NCBI GenBank assembly: GCA_963402885.1
Contig: OY727096.1
Span: 3,410,001-3,474,000 of the forward strand
Direction of reading: 5' to 3'
From: Antedon bifida
Lineage: Eukaryota; Echinodermata; Crinoidea; Comatulida; Antedonidae
DNA length: 64,000 nt
Below, in pieces: positions 12,258-25,369 of the stretch. The notes beneath the pieces were generated by a model that was given only the letters and a program-made list of their open reading frames with translations, was not told where the DNA came from and did not search any database. The first letter of the stretch is position 1, and every line of letters starts with the position of its first letter. The position numbers and the translations under genes are program-made.

Positions 12258-15200
12258 AAATCACACAATACCGTATAAAATACAATAAAAGAGAATATAA
12301 TCATCTATCATCAATAGTGAATTTTACAGATGTTAATTCAAATCTAATTTCTGAATTAGAAAATTATTTCCCAAATTAAACCACAAACCATTAACAAATA
12401 ATTTGATCTACATAGCAAAAATCTGAATCAGTCAATCAACACTAACATCAATAGAGCATTGTTGCACTGTATTGTAGTTAGTGAATTCACGGAGGTACAG
12501 TATAATACATGCTGGACTGATCTCTATTTGTACAGCAAATTAAACCAATATTGTATGTTACTGTATGTGGTTTTAAATTCTGTATTCCAAAAATGAAAGC
12601 TATTAGTATTAGTAGAGTAAAGTTCCCAATCTGGGGCGCAAGTCTGCTAAATTCATCAACCAAAATATGGTATACTAATAACGCTAATGAATTTGTAAAT
12701 TATTAATTTAAACACTTAGTATCCACTTCTGTTTAAATGAAGATTACAATTATTATTTTACGCATTTGTCCAAAACAATTTGCTAAAAAACACCAAGAAA
12801 GTAAAATAAATGTTCTAATCACATTATTGGTAAATTGCAATTTTCTACACCCTTTATTTAAAAGAGAAGTACTCAGAAGAGAATAAAATATAAAATACAG
12901 TATATGAAATACAGTGCAGGTACAATTCAAAACGAGCAAGCCAACAATTCATTTTTATTTTTTTTATGGTACTGTAGACGCCAATGTTTGATTTGATTTG
13001 ATTTAAATTCAATATTGGCTCATTACAATTACAACAGAATACATAAAAATATATAATTTTAAACAAAAAGCCAGGATTGTCAAAAGCGAACCCAATCACT
13101 GTTTAAAGACTTTCCTTTAACATAAATAAAATATGTTGTTTATCTCCAGTAAAGTAAGCTTTCTTCGTATATGCAAAATGGGACAGTTTGAATTATTATT
13201 AAATTTTAAGTGCTATACTGTAAGCATAAAGTAAAAAACTTGCATGAAGTTTCTATAGGCCTCATGTAATAAATATTATTGCCATGGCAGACACTAAAAA
13301 TAATCTAATTTATACATTACTAGTTACAATATTGTACATTCCACACAAATTATCTCAATGAAATTCTGTACCCTAGGATTATGGTATTTGTGATCTAAAG
13401 TCCACAAATAATATAAATTCATTTAGCAGAAGTCAAAATTATTCTTGCTAATCTCAGCAAATAAACTGACCCAAACTTGCAAGGTCATGTCTGCAGTTAG
13501 ATCTGATAGATGTAGACAACTGGTGAAACTAAACATGTTATTTAAAGCATAATGAAATCAGAAAGAAACAAAAATGATATTTAAACAGACAGATAAAAAA
13601 GAAAAGAAAAAAACCCTCACAAATATCATAAACATAGGTAAACAATCATTTTCTGTTAAACATATTGAAGTTTACAATAGAAACAAGATGCATAATTAAT
13701 ATTTGGATATTATACTTTTTAAGTTTGAAAGAAAAGCAAGACAATGGCTTCAGTATAACATTAGGTAATAACTGTAACTGTACTTCATGGCCTTCAATAA
13801 TGCACTATGAAAGTAACTATGAAAGTGATCAGAAAGTTAAGAAAATATATCATGTTTATGTTTTGCAATAATCTTACAGGAATGTTTCTATCTGAAACTA
13901 TTGTAAATATTTTTTTTTTAAATATAACTTTTGTTGAAAGAAAATTTTAGATATCTAATTCTTTCACCTTTGACCTTTAACCCTTTGAATGTTCTTTACC
14001 ACATTTAAAAAACACATTCTACCAAGCCCAATCAAGGTAAGAAATGAAAGGCCTATTTTGGGCATGGATCATGACTGCAATAATACACTGTACAGTGATT
14101 AATTTACAGACTGAATTCCACACAGTAGGTTTAACTTATAGGATCGGTTACCAGGATCTTGGTATGAGACACGATTTTGTGCAATAAGGGATCATGTTCA
14201 ATAGACGTACTGCCGTGACATTTGATTAGTAATACTCCAAGTTTAATAATAGTACTTCTTCACATATGTTAATTAATTATACTGTACACATTACTACTAA
14301 CTAGATTAGTTTTACACATTAGAAGAATGTCCTACTTTTGCACTCACTTTTGCATAAAACCATAACCTTTTCCCATGTTTACACAACATGGATTCATTGT
14401 TTTTGTTGGCAGATCTTGCATTACAATACCAAAACTGTCAACTTCCAATCACTTCCTTCTAATCTAATCAGAACATTTTAAACAATACCATGAGACTAGA
14501 GATATCCACTTGAATCCAAATGAAGTAAAATGTCTGTTTGATTTCAAAATTTGTAGTTATTATAATCAAATAAAAAATGGAAACAGTTTTAATTACAGTA
14601 TAGGAATATTGTTACAGTAAATAAATCTTAAGAAAGATTGTATATTGATGATACAGTATTTCAATCTCATCTTTGGTGTTAATTGAATTTTTCCATAAAT
14701 TTTGTGCGGCAAACATACATTACACTGAAATTGAGTGAACTTTAATGGCACTTTTTCACCTTTTTATCTAATGAAATTATTGTACTATACCATCCTACCA
14801 AATATTGCTTTTATTGAAAGAATTTATTGACGACAATTAAACGAATTAGGTTAATGACCTTGAAATAGACACAATAGTATTGTAGATGAATGAAATGAAA
14901 TTAAAGCTTTAAATAAACAGTGATTTATTCAATCAATGTTGATTATTACCATTACCACAATTGTACTGTAATTTGTAAGTTGGTAATCAAATAGATTGAC
15001 TTCGACCAATTAAGAAATACTTTGATAATAAACATTGACATACAATCATACTGAATAAACCAAGTAGTTTTGGTTGGTAGTCTATGAAGTATGATTATCT
15101 GGATAAACTTACACAGGCCTTTCCCTTCCGAGGGAAGAAATCAAAAGTAACACTTTGAACGCCCATCCAATCCAAGAAATTTGCATCATTACATCTCAAG

Positions 15201-16580
15201 TTTTAGACTTTAATCTATATTTTTATAGTAAAATAAGTATCTCAGATTCTGTTAATATTAAAAACTGCTTTTTTAGTTAGGACTAATGTTTTTGATTAAA
15301 GTTAATACCGCAGTTAAAAGTTTGTTTTGCTTTACAATGTTAATATCATTCATCCATCTAGTCAATACAGAATTCAACTCACTACAATACATTCTGGAAC
15401 CATAATCGTTTTCACGCCCTGAAAAACAATCCAGCATACCACGTCTCCATTATAAAAACGAAAATGACTCTAAAAACCTGCTTGAATTCAGATTTTCGTT
15501 ATCATTGGAATGCATCGTCGGACCCCATGTGGATGTTATGAAGGATAATATTGGTTGACTGGGTATAATATTGTTTACTTCACACCATGGCTTCTGCTGA
15601 AACCAGCTCAAATTAAATCTATTTGGGACATTTTATGTTCAGTTCCAAAAAAAAAAATCTCCAAAAAACAAAGCTCACTGTAAAACTGGCCTCATTTGAG
15701 TGTTAAAATTTAAAGTGGTTCATTACAGGTTTTTTCTTCTTTTAGACTTGACTTTATGTTTAGTAGAGGCACCATTTTTGGGAGAATCAACTTTTATAAA
15801 ACACAAAACTGAAACCACAGTTTTATGTGAAGTCATGTTTACTGTACTTTTAACACCTCAAATGTTACCCAAGCAGTGATGTCTAGAATTTCAGACTGAG
15901 AGGTCATAATACTGTAATGTCTCAATGGTCTGTCAATCACACACCTTAAGTATGGTTCCTAACCTTTGTTAGGCCATCATTTCATTCCCTATGGACCCTA
16001 ACAAGACAGGTAACAAGTGGAAATTAAACAACAAACTATCAACACGTTCTCCTATGAAACTGTGTGAGATGTATTAGTTCATATTCATTTTATGAAACTT
16101 TTACCCAAAATACAATATGTTGCTTTTTATTGATGATAGGAAGAACAATCTAGTTTAAAGCAACTAAATTAACCAAATCACAACAAAAGGACAAATCCAA
16201 GTATTTTCCCATTATTTTTTCAGATGAATAAATTCTACTCCAGATTCTAAAGTTTGCATCTAATGAATTGAAGTATTAGTATTGTTTTTATCCACTACCA
16301 ATGTAGTAAGTAAAGTGGGATTAAAATACGCACCAACAGCTGAGGTCAAAGTTCATATTTAGTAAACAATATGGGTATTCCCCAAAGTATGTGAAAAAGT
16401 CACAAGTGCAAAATTCCTCAATGTCTGAAGTGGGCTAGAGTTGAAATTTACGACTTATGGATACATTGCAGGAACAAGAAATGTAGCTTGATGTTAAAAG
16501 TACAGAAAAACATGGAAATAAAAAAACTATTTTGATATGTTTCCTGTCATACTTGGAGACATTTCTAAACTCATTTTGAT

Positions 16581-16660
16581 ATTACACTTTCTCATATTGG
16601 ACCTGCCTAAAAACCTAAAAGTTTTTCTAAAATATTTAGAGAATGTTTTACTTTTTGCAG
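16581..16660 (+). repeat. Dispersed repeat (family E), copy 1
   Basis: acactttctcatattggacc, gcctaaaaac and atttagagaatgttttact match 19850-19920 in order. It lies inside a chance open frame of 105 codons. Confidence 0.65.
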
Positions 16661-17515
16661 GGCATTCAAAAATTGAGAAAAACTATTTCTTTTGGAACTC
16701 TTGGGAGACCAGAAAGAAATTGTGTAATAAATATTTGTTTTGGAAAATTCTTGAAATTATTACTCAACACAACTGTATCTTATCTTTTATCCACATCCTG
16801 AATCAAAAGAGTAAACATTTATGTGTGAAGAATTTGGTCTTATTTGGATTGTAAAGATTAGGCCTACCATGTCACAGTATCTATTGTTGGCAATTAAAGT
16901 TAGCTTAGACCATGGAGAAATAATAAGTTAACTTTCTCCATGAAGATTGTACATTTACAACAAATATTACTATATATTATTACTGATTACTTATTACTTT
17001 ATACAGTATTATTAATTTCATGTTGAATGAATGAATAAAAGTGGTGGTCTAAGCCACAAAAGCAAAAAAAAAACGTTCTCCATGCTTGGACAAAGCAAGA
17101 TAGTTGATTAGTACAGTAGTAGTATTAGTAGCCCACAGAATGGTTTCCTAGAGACATTGGAAATTGGGCTAGAAGTAGAATTAAATCTTACTGTACTGTA
17201 AACATTGAACTACTATGCAGTTGGTAATAATATAAATTTCAATTAAATAACAAAGTAGGGCAGAAGACTATTCACCAGCAGCTGAATATAAATTAGTCGA
17301 ACTTTGGACCCTACTGAAATTCTCTACAAAATATAGTCTTTTTTACTATTCATTGATGAATAAGCAAATATTTACATAAACTGTGCAATGTTTATCAAAA
17401 CACTATGCAACAAATTAGAACCCCCTGCATGTTCAACAGTACTCACAATCTTGAATTAACCTATACTGTTGTTGTTGTAAACTAAATTAACAGTTATTCC
17501 AAGAAGTTTGATTGA

Positions 17516-17635
17516 TTGATTGATTTTATTCGATATTCATACACAAAAGTTAAAATATACAATGTACAAAAAGAATACAAGGATAACCCATTAAGTCGAC
17601 AAATAAAAAGTAAATTTATTTCCAATGGGCATGTG
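17516..17635 (-). mobile_element. LINE 3' tail fragment (TCAA repeat)
   Basis: On the minus strand it reads cccattggaaataaat, gggttatccttgta, tgtgtatgaatatcgaataaa and then tandem TCAA. The same order of words occurs on the plus strand at 35161-35325. A terminal short repeat is typical of CR1-like non-LTR elements (family knowledge). Confidence 0.55.
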
Positions 17636-18933
17636 CATATGAACCATTATCAGTGTAATGACTACTACAGTGCTATTTGAGAGTTAGTGATATAAAAAAA
17701 TGAAAAACGTACAGTTGGGCACAATGTACAGTATTTTAACCAGGGAATTGATGTCAGGTACACTGTAACTTCTCTGTTAAAAAGAGATGTGGTGACATAC
17801 AGTATGCTATACTGTATACTACTACAGAGGAAAATTCTGTAAACCTTAATTTTATTCATCTATTTGGTCTCTTCAAATGGAACCATTGACTGAATCAGGA
17901 AGCTATTAAAATATGTTTGTTTAGTACTACTTGTTATCAATGAAAGACTATCATACAGCCAACACACACACACACAGTATATATTGAAAAAACAAAAAGC
18001 GAGCATGTTAAAACAGTTTAATTTAGTACTTGCTAAGTATCGCATTGTAATTTTATTAACCCAAAATTGAAAAATACAATCCATACTTTCTCAGGCTTTG
18101 CTATGCCCCACATGGCATCAACCTAACGGTCTAGTAATGTGCTTAACGTACGGGTTGTATAAAGTGACACGTCTCAAATTACAACATATGATTTAGAGTT
18201 TTCACAGTTGATGCATTTCTTATGTTATTTTAATAGCTGACTAGTAATTACGTCTTTTGTGGTATAGAACTCATTGTTATACCATGAACTTTTAGTTTTA
18301 CAACACCCTGCAGATGGAAGATCAAGAAAAGGTTCAAGAGCTGCTTATTACTGGAGTGGAACGTGTAAATTGTAAACACTAGCTATGCTAGTACCAAGTA
18401 CATAATTGTAATTCATAATTGAGAAAGGCCAATGAAAATACTTGTCTCCTAAATTATTAATTATGAATATTAATTTTATTATATTAATATTACCACATGA
18501 CCTAGTTATTATAAGGGTATGGGTATGAAATTTTAGGAAAATTGAATTAGTGGGATATGATTTATATACAAGTCAATAATATTAAGTTGTCTGTTTTAAT
18601 TGCCTCAGTTTCAGGTGGTGGCAAAATACTTACTATTATCACCATGACTAATGAGAAAATTTCAAATTCAAAAACCAGCATTTCCACAAATATTTTTTAT
18701 ATTATTGTTGGGAATATTAAAAATATTATGGGTACAGAAATGGTTGTTGGATCAATTTCAAATTACACACTGTGTACAGTAGTGTACATTTATGCTGATC
18801 AGCTCAACAAAACTGTCTTGATTTTAATGATTTATTAAGATTTATCTATTGTTCGAAACCAGATGAAATTGTTTTTTCAATAATTACAGTTAATTTAATA
18901 ATAATTTTAAAGTACACTTGAAACTATACTTAC

Positions 18934-19166
18934 ACACTCTCGGTACCACCAGCAGGTATAGGAGTTGCACTGTCTATCCTGTGCTCAGCAACAGAAAAAC
19001 CAAAATAACTTCCTGGAGGCCCGACTTTAACCATCGGAAGACGAACTTCTAATAAGTTTGTACTATAATCATTATAATCTGCATTGTTACTAGTTGCTAT
19101 TAAAATCCTTTCATGAAAAATAAAAATAAGAAAAATAGTCCTACAAAATATGAGACCGGTTTCCAT
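18934..19166 (-). CDS. Integrin alpha subunit, first coding exon (partial gene)
   Basis: 233 nt from ATG (19166) to a strong donor GT|gtaagta, phase 2 out. The N-terminus (METGLIFCRTIFLIFIF and onward) has a hydrophobic core fit for a signal peptide. Then LLEVRLPMVKVGPPGSYFGF and SVAEHR follow, the signature start of the integrin alpha beta-propeller (family pattern FNLD..xPxVxxGPxGSxFGFSV). Integrin alpha subunits pair with beta subunits as adhesion receptors. The normal continuation (LLVGAP and later FG-GAP repeats) was not found in 1-18933, so intron 1 is at least 18.9 kb and the gene runs off the left edge. The ATG is reasonable but not certain: the pyrimidine-rich stretch after it could instead be a 3' splice region. 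PS1 versus PS2 class cannot be settled from this piece. Confidence 0.82.
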
Positions 19167-19849
19167 GTTCGAACTGGGCGCCAGCCGGATAAAGGTTAGA
19201 AGAAATACCTTACGGAGTCAGCTGGTAATTGAAGGCATGTACGAAAACACAAACAACACAGAAGCGGATGAAAATAACTTGATGACTTTCTTTCCTCAAC
19301 GAAATATTTTAATACTCAACAACAGACGCTTCCAAATGAACACATATACAATACATAAATCTATATAAGTCCGAAGTATACCAAAGTTTCTAGGCCCTAG
19401 GCAAGGCGGCTACATCGGCTATTTACTACACAAATACAAAAGTCCCAACTGTTACTTCTCGCTTCGCTTCTCGTTGCGAAGTGAATGATTGAAATATTTG
19501 ATTTATTATGTCTCGCTCCAGTGCACCTGACGTTGGATGACACGCTGCTGGGGTCAAAATATTATGATGACGGTATTATTCGAAGAGCTGAGATCTTTTA
19601 TTTACAAGTCTTAATAATTAAATTACAGTCATGTTTCTAAAACTATACTTTTTTAAAAGGATAAATATAATAAATTTGAATCATCTTTTAACCTAGACAT
19701 TTAACTCTCCCACCCACCCAAAAAAAAAAAAATTAAAGATGACCATACTCTAGAGAAAGCCTTTTTATAAACATGGATAAGTTTGATGAAATTTTTCACT
19801 TTCAGAATATATGCCTACAGACACTATAAAGGTATGTATACACATTCAT

Positions 19850-19920
19850 ATACACTTTCTCATTTTGAAACTGCCTAAAAACTTAAATGATTTTCTAAAA
19901 CGTTTAGAGAATGTTTTACT
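19850..19920 (+). repeat. Dispersed repeat (family E), copy 2
   Basis: atacactttctcattttgaa, gcctaaaaac, ttttctaaaacg and tttagagaatgttttacta pair with 16581-16660 in the same order. Confidence 0.65.
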
Positions 19921-20059
19921 ATTTCCTGGGTATCAGAATGCTACTGATGTCACAACAATTCAAATTACTTTCAGTTGATCATTAAGGTCTCAACAACCAA
20001 TGGCAGATTCATTTCTAAGTATTTGATTTGATGCATAGATTTATAAAAAAAAAGAAAAG

Positions 20060-20228
20060 TAAAGCTCTGTCTACACTATCAAACTTTATGTGACAAAAAA
20101 AATGTTATGTGCCCATATATAGACATGATGACATGATATCACTACCATATTTAAGCATATCACTACCATATTTGGGCATATCACTACCATATTTGGGCAC
20201 ATAACACTTTTTTTTGTCAAAAAAGCTT
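20060..20228 (+). mobile_element. Family A hairpin MITE, right end truncated
   Basis: The left end taaagctctgtctacactat is intact and the core carries three 21-bp units. The right arm stops after ttttttttgtcaaaaaagctta and lacks the gtttgatagtgtagacag part. Confidence 0.85.
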
Positions 20229-22019
20229 AATCATTTTTTCCTTTATCACACTGTGCACACATCCACTAATTTTTTGGCACACTGAATTCTTTTAAAAAAA
20301 TACTAAAAATAATATTTTATAAAACGTATCCCTGTTTTATTAACATTCTGTGAAACACTATAATAATGAAATAACGCCATTAGATACATTTATTTCATTA
20401 AATTCATTTAAAGACGGTTTTAATATTGAAAAATATGAAAGCTGTATATTACACAATTCTCTAATTACAACAATAATCATCATAATTAGTACTAATAATG
20501 AGAAGTGCCAATTGCTATATAATGCAACAGGCAATACTCATAATAATAATAATACACTTTTACACTATACAAATTTGTTGACAATAGAAGCTGCTCTGCT
20601 ATCAAAAATTATAAATTTTACAAATTTGGTATAGGGCCCTCTATAATTTCACAGTTGACAATAAGCGAGGTAGGAATATATAGAGGGCGTGCTATATTCA
20701 GGATAAAATGAAGTTTGTAAAACATAGAACATCATATCATATTTTCAGTTTTTTGTGTGTATAATTTGGTATCTCTCTATGCAGTTATCATCCTGATTCA
20801 GCTCTATAAATGTACATACAGTAATCCTCATGTTGGAACTCAATTTATCTAAAAGAGGACCATCTTCCATGTTGTTATTGTCTGCTTAGGACATACTTCT
20901 GATACTCTTTTAGAGCATCGCAAATAGGTTCATTTAATATTACTAATTTGGCAACATTGTTTATAACACTAAATTACATAAATAAAATAAAATAGTAACA
21001 TTATATATACATGTTAAAGCAAGGCATAAAAAGGGAACTTTGACCTCATAGTTTTTTAGTAAAACTAGTCGGAAATAATTTAGCATCATGATATGGCAAA
21101 TAAAGAAAGACCTTTATATTTTGAAAATTACAACGTGTATACAATAATTATTCAGAAATAAATGCCAATAATGTCAAAAGCAATTGGGTCAAAATGACAC
21201 CTGTATATGTATATAGCTAGACAAGTAACTCATTTGAATATTCATATAATCATCCAAGCACCAACGTTTGAAAACCCAGTGCATAGATCAGTGAGTAAAT
21301 TATGAGATGAGCTGGTGAAACCATCATCAAAATACTGGTTTTAATTTGAATGGACCAATCAGAAACCACCAGGAGACATTAGCAACCAATCAAAATGAAA
21401 TTTACACATGGATATTTATGCAAATTATTTAGAAAAAAACTGATATACAGTATATTTAGAAGAATATAACGATTGAAAAAGGAGGAATTAACTGTATTTA
21501 AAATTCTACATCAATATTAAAAAAATAAATATTAAACTAAATGAATTGTATTAAAATTACAATATTGAGTATATTATAGACAACTTTGGAACATATATTT
21601 TGTTAAAAAACCAATTCATGAAAATGACAAAAGAGTCAAGTATATAACAACATACAAATATTATCGCAGTAACATAAAATAACCAAACATATAAACAGTA
21701 TTAAATATAATAATAGTCACAAAGGTAATAAAAAAAAAAAGTAACAGATCAGAATATTGAGTGAGCACCAAACTTAATTTGCATATTAAATATGGACCAG
21801 TACGGGAGAACAAAAAACCTCTGATAAACAAATTTGTAAATAAATAAAAAAAAGTTTTCATCATAAACAAAAATAACTGTTGTCACTCTCTGTGTTACTT
21901 GCATAATATGTAACACTATGTTACTCATGTTATTCAAGTCTTTAACAGGTCAAAGGTCAAAACATTGTAGATGATAAAATATTGATGTGGTACTGCATCC
22001 ATACTTGCGAATTGATATA

Positions 22020-22152
22020 TAAAGCTTTGTCTACACTATCAAACTGAATGTGATGTGCCCATATATGGACATGGTGATGTCATATCACTACCATATTTGG
22101 GCACATCACACTTTTTTTGTCAAACTTGTTTGATAGTGTAGACAGAGCTTTA
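22020..22152 (+). mobile_element. Family A hairpin MITE
   Basis: Starts taaagctttgtctacactat and ends gatagtgtagacagagcttta. The core has a single 21-bp unit, giving one of the shortest copies. Confidence 0.9.
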
Positions 22153-22924
22153 AAAAGAATGTCACACAAATTGTAATTAATAGGGAGCCTTTGACCTTGC
22201 AACGACCTACAACCTATGATGTCATATGGAAGTACTATTCGCATACATGAGTTTGGTTTGGCAATTTTACTCAAGTAGTCTGATTCAATTTCGACAATTT
22301 TTAGGTCCAAGTGATGACACTGGATTTTGCTATCACAGATATACGCATTGAACCATTTTTGTGTGTGTACGGTCATCGGGAAAATATTGACACTGATTTT
22401 ACAGATCTAGACGTTGACTTGCACAAACGACGTAATGCATAATGAGGTTATAGGTTATCACAAAATCAAAGCTCCCTATTTAGCCAATAATGATTTCATA
22501 AATTAAAATTAAAAAATTTACAATTAGTTTTATACTAGGGCAATACAACATTATGTCCAATTCTTTTTCAAAGTCATTACAAAATTATCGTTCCATCATA
22601 CAAATCAACATTTTTATATAAATGTTATATCATTTAAAAATGAAGTTTACATTGAAAGCATTGATCAAATTCTTAGGCTTTTTAATGTAAGGCATACCCT
22701 AGTGAATTGTACATTATCAACAGTGGTACAATAAATTATGCACAAATCTCAACATAGGCAAGTCTTATGTAACCTGCAAACTTTAAACCAGATTTCACCC
22801 TTCCCTGGTTTAAACTGACAACTATAACATGATACGTATATTCAGACTAAAAGCAAATACCTAGCAAAACTTTGGAGTGTAAACTTAAGATTTTTGCTAG
22901 GTGGTATGAAAGAGGTACTAATTT

Positions 22925-23107
22925 ATACAGTTGACTTTCCCAATACCGGACTATTAACCACAAAACCAGACTTTTCTTCAGGTGCAAAAGGTCCTAAATT
23001 CTTTTTTTACCATTAAAAACACATTTGGAAAAAACCGAAATTTCTGGAAAATCAGACACATATTTAGGCCAGGTCAAGGTGTCCAGTATTGGCAGAGTTG
23101 ACTGTAT
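22925..23107. mobile_element. Family C inverted-repeat element
   Basis: Starts atacagttgactttcccaat and ends agtattggcagagttgactg tat. The inverted ends are longer and better preserved than in the 60 kb copies. Confidence 0.75.
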
Positions 23108-23434
23108 CCAGCAGTAGCTTAAGAGTTATGATGTCTGAACAAAAGTGAACTAACTTACGCTGGTGTCAGATTGACCTTAACAAGGTATGGTATGACATGA
23201 CAGGGATGTGAAATTTACACTGATACTTAGGCTGGGAAGTATAGAAATGAAGAGGCATCATAGCATAGATGTACACATCTTGTTTTGGTGAACAATGATG
23301 TACAGGTAGTTGAGGTTTGATTTTTCAGACCTAGTCATTCCCACGTGAACCTACCTTCGTATATCCTCCATTTTTTTAACCCACACATTTGAACTCTGAC
23401 CCCCAAGATGGCTTACCTATATTTGTAGGTATGC

Positions 23435-23440
23435 TTTATT
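23435..23440 (-). promoter_or_regulatory. Candidate poly(A) signal of the ARHGAP21/23 gene
   Basis: AATAAA on the minus strand about 125 nt after the stop codon at 23565. It is the first canonical hexamer I noticed downstream. In DNA this AT-rich the motif is common by chance. Confidence 0.35.
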
Positions 23441-23564
23441 TAAGCACTGGGTCTAAACATACTCGCAAGTACAAAACCGACTAAGAAAGAGAAATATATG
23501 AAAATTTACTCTTAATGTTACAATATAAAAATTGAAATGAGTTATTTTTCTTTCTTCCACAGAT

Positions 23565-25369
23565 CTACAAATATGATTCTATTTCATATAAACGAACATC
23601 ATTACTCGGTTTTACGATACTAAGCCAATTACTCGCTAGTAGATCTGCTGGAGAGCTACGTCTACGAATTATTTTTTCCTGGCGTTTTCTTTTCTTTTCT
23701 TCGGCAGCAGTGTTTGCTAAATTTGGACTACTATTACGTAATCGTTCTTGCTCAATCCATGTTGTTAAATCTTTAGGTTTTAATGTGGAAGGTTTCAACT
23801 GATCCATAGCACTACGTTTCGACACATTCAAATTTTCCTGATTTGAATATTCCATTATTTTATTAAAATCTGGAAAGTCTTTGTTTCCGCCGACTGTGTG
23901 ACGACGGCGGCGGTTTTCGCGTTGGTCCTTTCGTTCGCGCTTGATAGAAGATGTGTCTTTGGATTGTCGTTTCAGCTGCTTTGACGATACTTGATTTCGA
24001 TTGCTAGGTTTAGCAGTGTCTTTATTTATTGACTGGTGAGAATTTTGTTTAACACGATCACGTTTTTCCATCGTGACTGTCACCTCAATACGACTGACCT
24101 TACGCGGAGAAGACGGCGTCGTCTTTGAAGCACTCTGAGTTCTATAAGCAGCTTCTTTATTGTTTTGTTTAATGTAGATTGGGTGCGGTCTATTTGTTGT
24201 TGAATTCGACATAGAAATCTTTTTCACTTCCTGTAAACGTTGTTCACGAGTCATAGCTTTATCCATCGAAAACGAATTATTATTATTTCGACCAAAATCA
24301 TTGCGATAAAACTCATGTTCCCATGACCTTTGGGGGATGCGCGATTTTTTTCCACCTTCGCGACCTGAATCACTATCGCTCTCCTCGTAATCTGGGTCAA
24401 GTAATTTTCTAAGTCGTTCATCAAAATGTTCGGTCATGCTCTTAACAAATTCGCTGTCCAATTCACCCATTGCTAAAGAGTTAGTCGCCCTCAGTTTTTT
24501 CAGCGTGGACGGTGAGGCAGTTCTGTGTTCACGCACACTTTTATGACGTAGTTCAGGGGTCATGGCTGTCGTCTTTGTTGAAGACATAGTTCCGTAATCA
24601 GACGTAACTGATGTTGCGTCAGGCTGCATTTTTCTTTGGATATGATAAGCAGCCGAGTCATCATAATCATCGGGTACTGGAAAGCCCGAAATAATTTTAT
24701 TTGAAACAGCGGAAATTTCTTTTAGGTAGTCTTTCCCGCGATATAAATCTTCAACCGCAACTTTATCCTCTGTTTGTAAATCCTCTAATGCAATTGCATG
24801 TTCTCGTTCTATTCGCTCTCTTTCTCTAGCATACATCTGCTTCCATTCTCCCTCCCCACTTATCCAACCACTTAGATGAGGCTCTTGACTTCGCAATAAG
24901 CCTCCAGTCCTAGGTAAGGAAACCTGGCTATTATCTGACGTATCTGATAACTTTCTACGAGTCCAAGAAGGCTGTCTTGTATAATAAGGTAAATGGTTTT
25001 TACGATATTGTTCACGTGCAACAGCATATGTCATGACTGGCTCTTCCGTGTCAGACAAACCCTCGCTCTCTTTTGCCGACCTTGTATCCGTAGAACTTTC
25101 TGCACTTTTCATAGACGAGTAACTATCTTTACGATTAATTGCGCCGCCACCGCGAGGGCGTACACTGCCAGCAATAAAGTCACCTGTAGAGCCATATTGT
25201 TCCGTATATTCATTGCGTTCTTTTTGCAATTGCATCGCTCGACTTTGAACACCAAGCATGTCGGCAAATCCAAATTCGCTATCGCTGTCTTCGGAAATTG
25301 CCGTGGCTTTTCTATGCTTTCTTTGTTTTCTACTTCCTTTGGTTTTTGAAGAGTCACTGCCAGATTCAC
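23565..25369 (-). CDS. ARHGAP21: ARHGAP21/23 visible exon 15: C-terminal tail and stop
   Basis: 1,805 nt, the largest exon, two bases in, ending with TAG at 23567-23565. It begins [20 protein letters not shown]. The tail holds several family-specific islands: [17 protein letters not shown] (human DYSTTSSATYLTS region), [13 protein letters not shown] (human RRRHTLGGHRD), and [20 protein letters not shown] (human [20 protein letters not shown]). No globular domain is visible and the composition is highly charged. The last four residues are ESYL, a plausible class I PDZ ligand. Confidence 0.95.

Larger units (their letters stand above)
12258..18933. other. Non-coding stretch with few recognisable repeats
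   Basis: No integrin exon could be recognised on the minus strand. Contains a family E fragment at 16581-16660, a LINE tail at 17516-17635 and a short CA run near 17963. Otherwise nothing definable. Confidence 0.4.
19167..23564. other. Intergenic region between integrin alpha start and ARHGAP21/23 end
   Basis: Contains a family E fragment (19850-19920), two family A MITEs (20060-20228, 22020-22152) and a family C element (22925-23107). About 19170-19580 is richer in G+C and CpG (for example cttcgcttctcgttgcgaag) and would hold the integrin promoter. No TATA box or other element is specific enough to call. Confidence 0.5.

Noticed and set aside
16537..16854. 105-residue plus-strand frame
   Set aside because: It overlaps dispersed family E repeat sequence and has low-complexity AT-rich codon use. 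No recognisable protein and no splice context.
19150..19368. 72-residue plus-strand frame starting opposite the integrin exon
   Set aside because: It overlaps the integrin start and upstream region on the other strand. No domain and no support.
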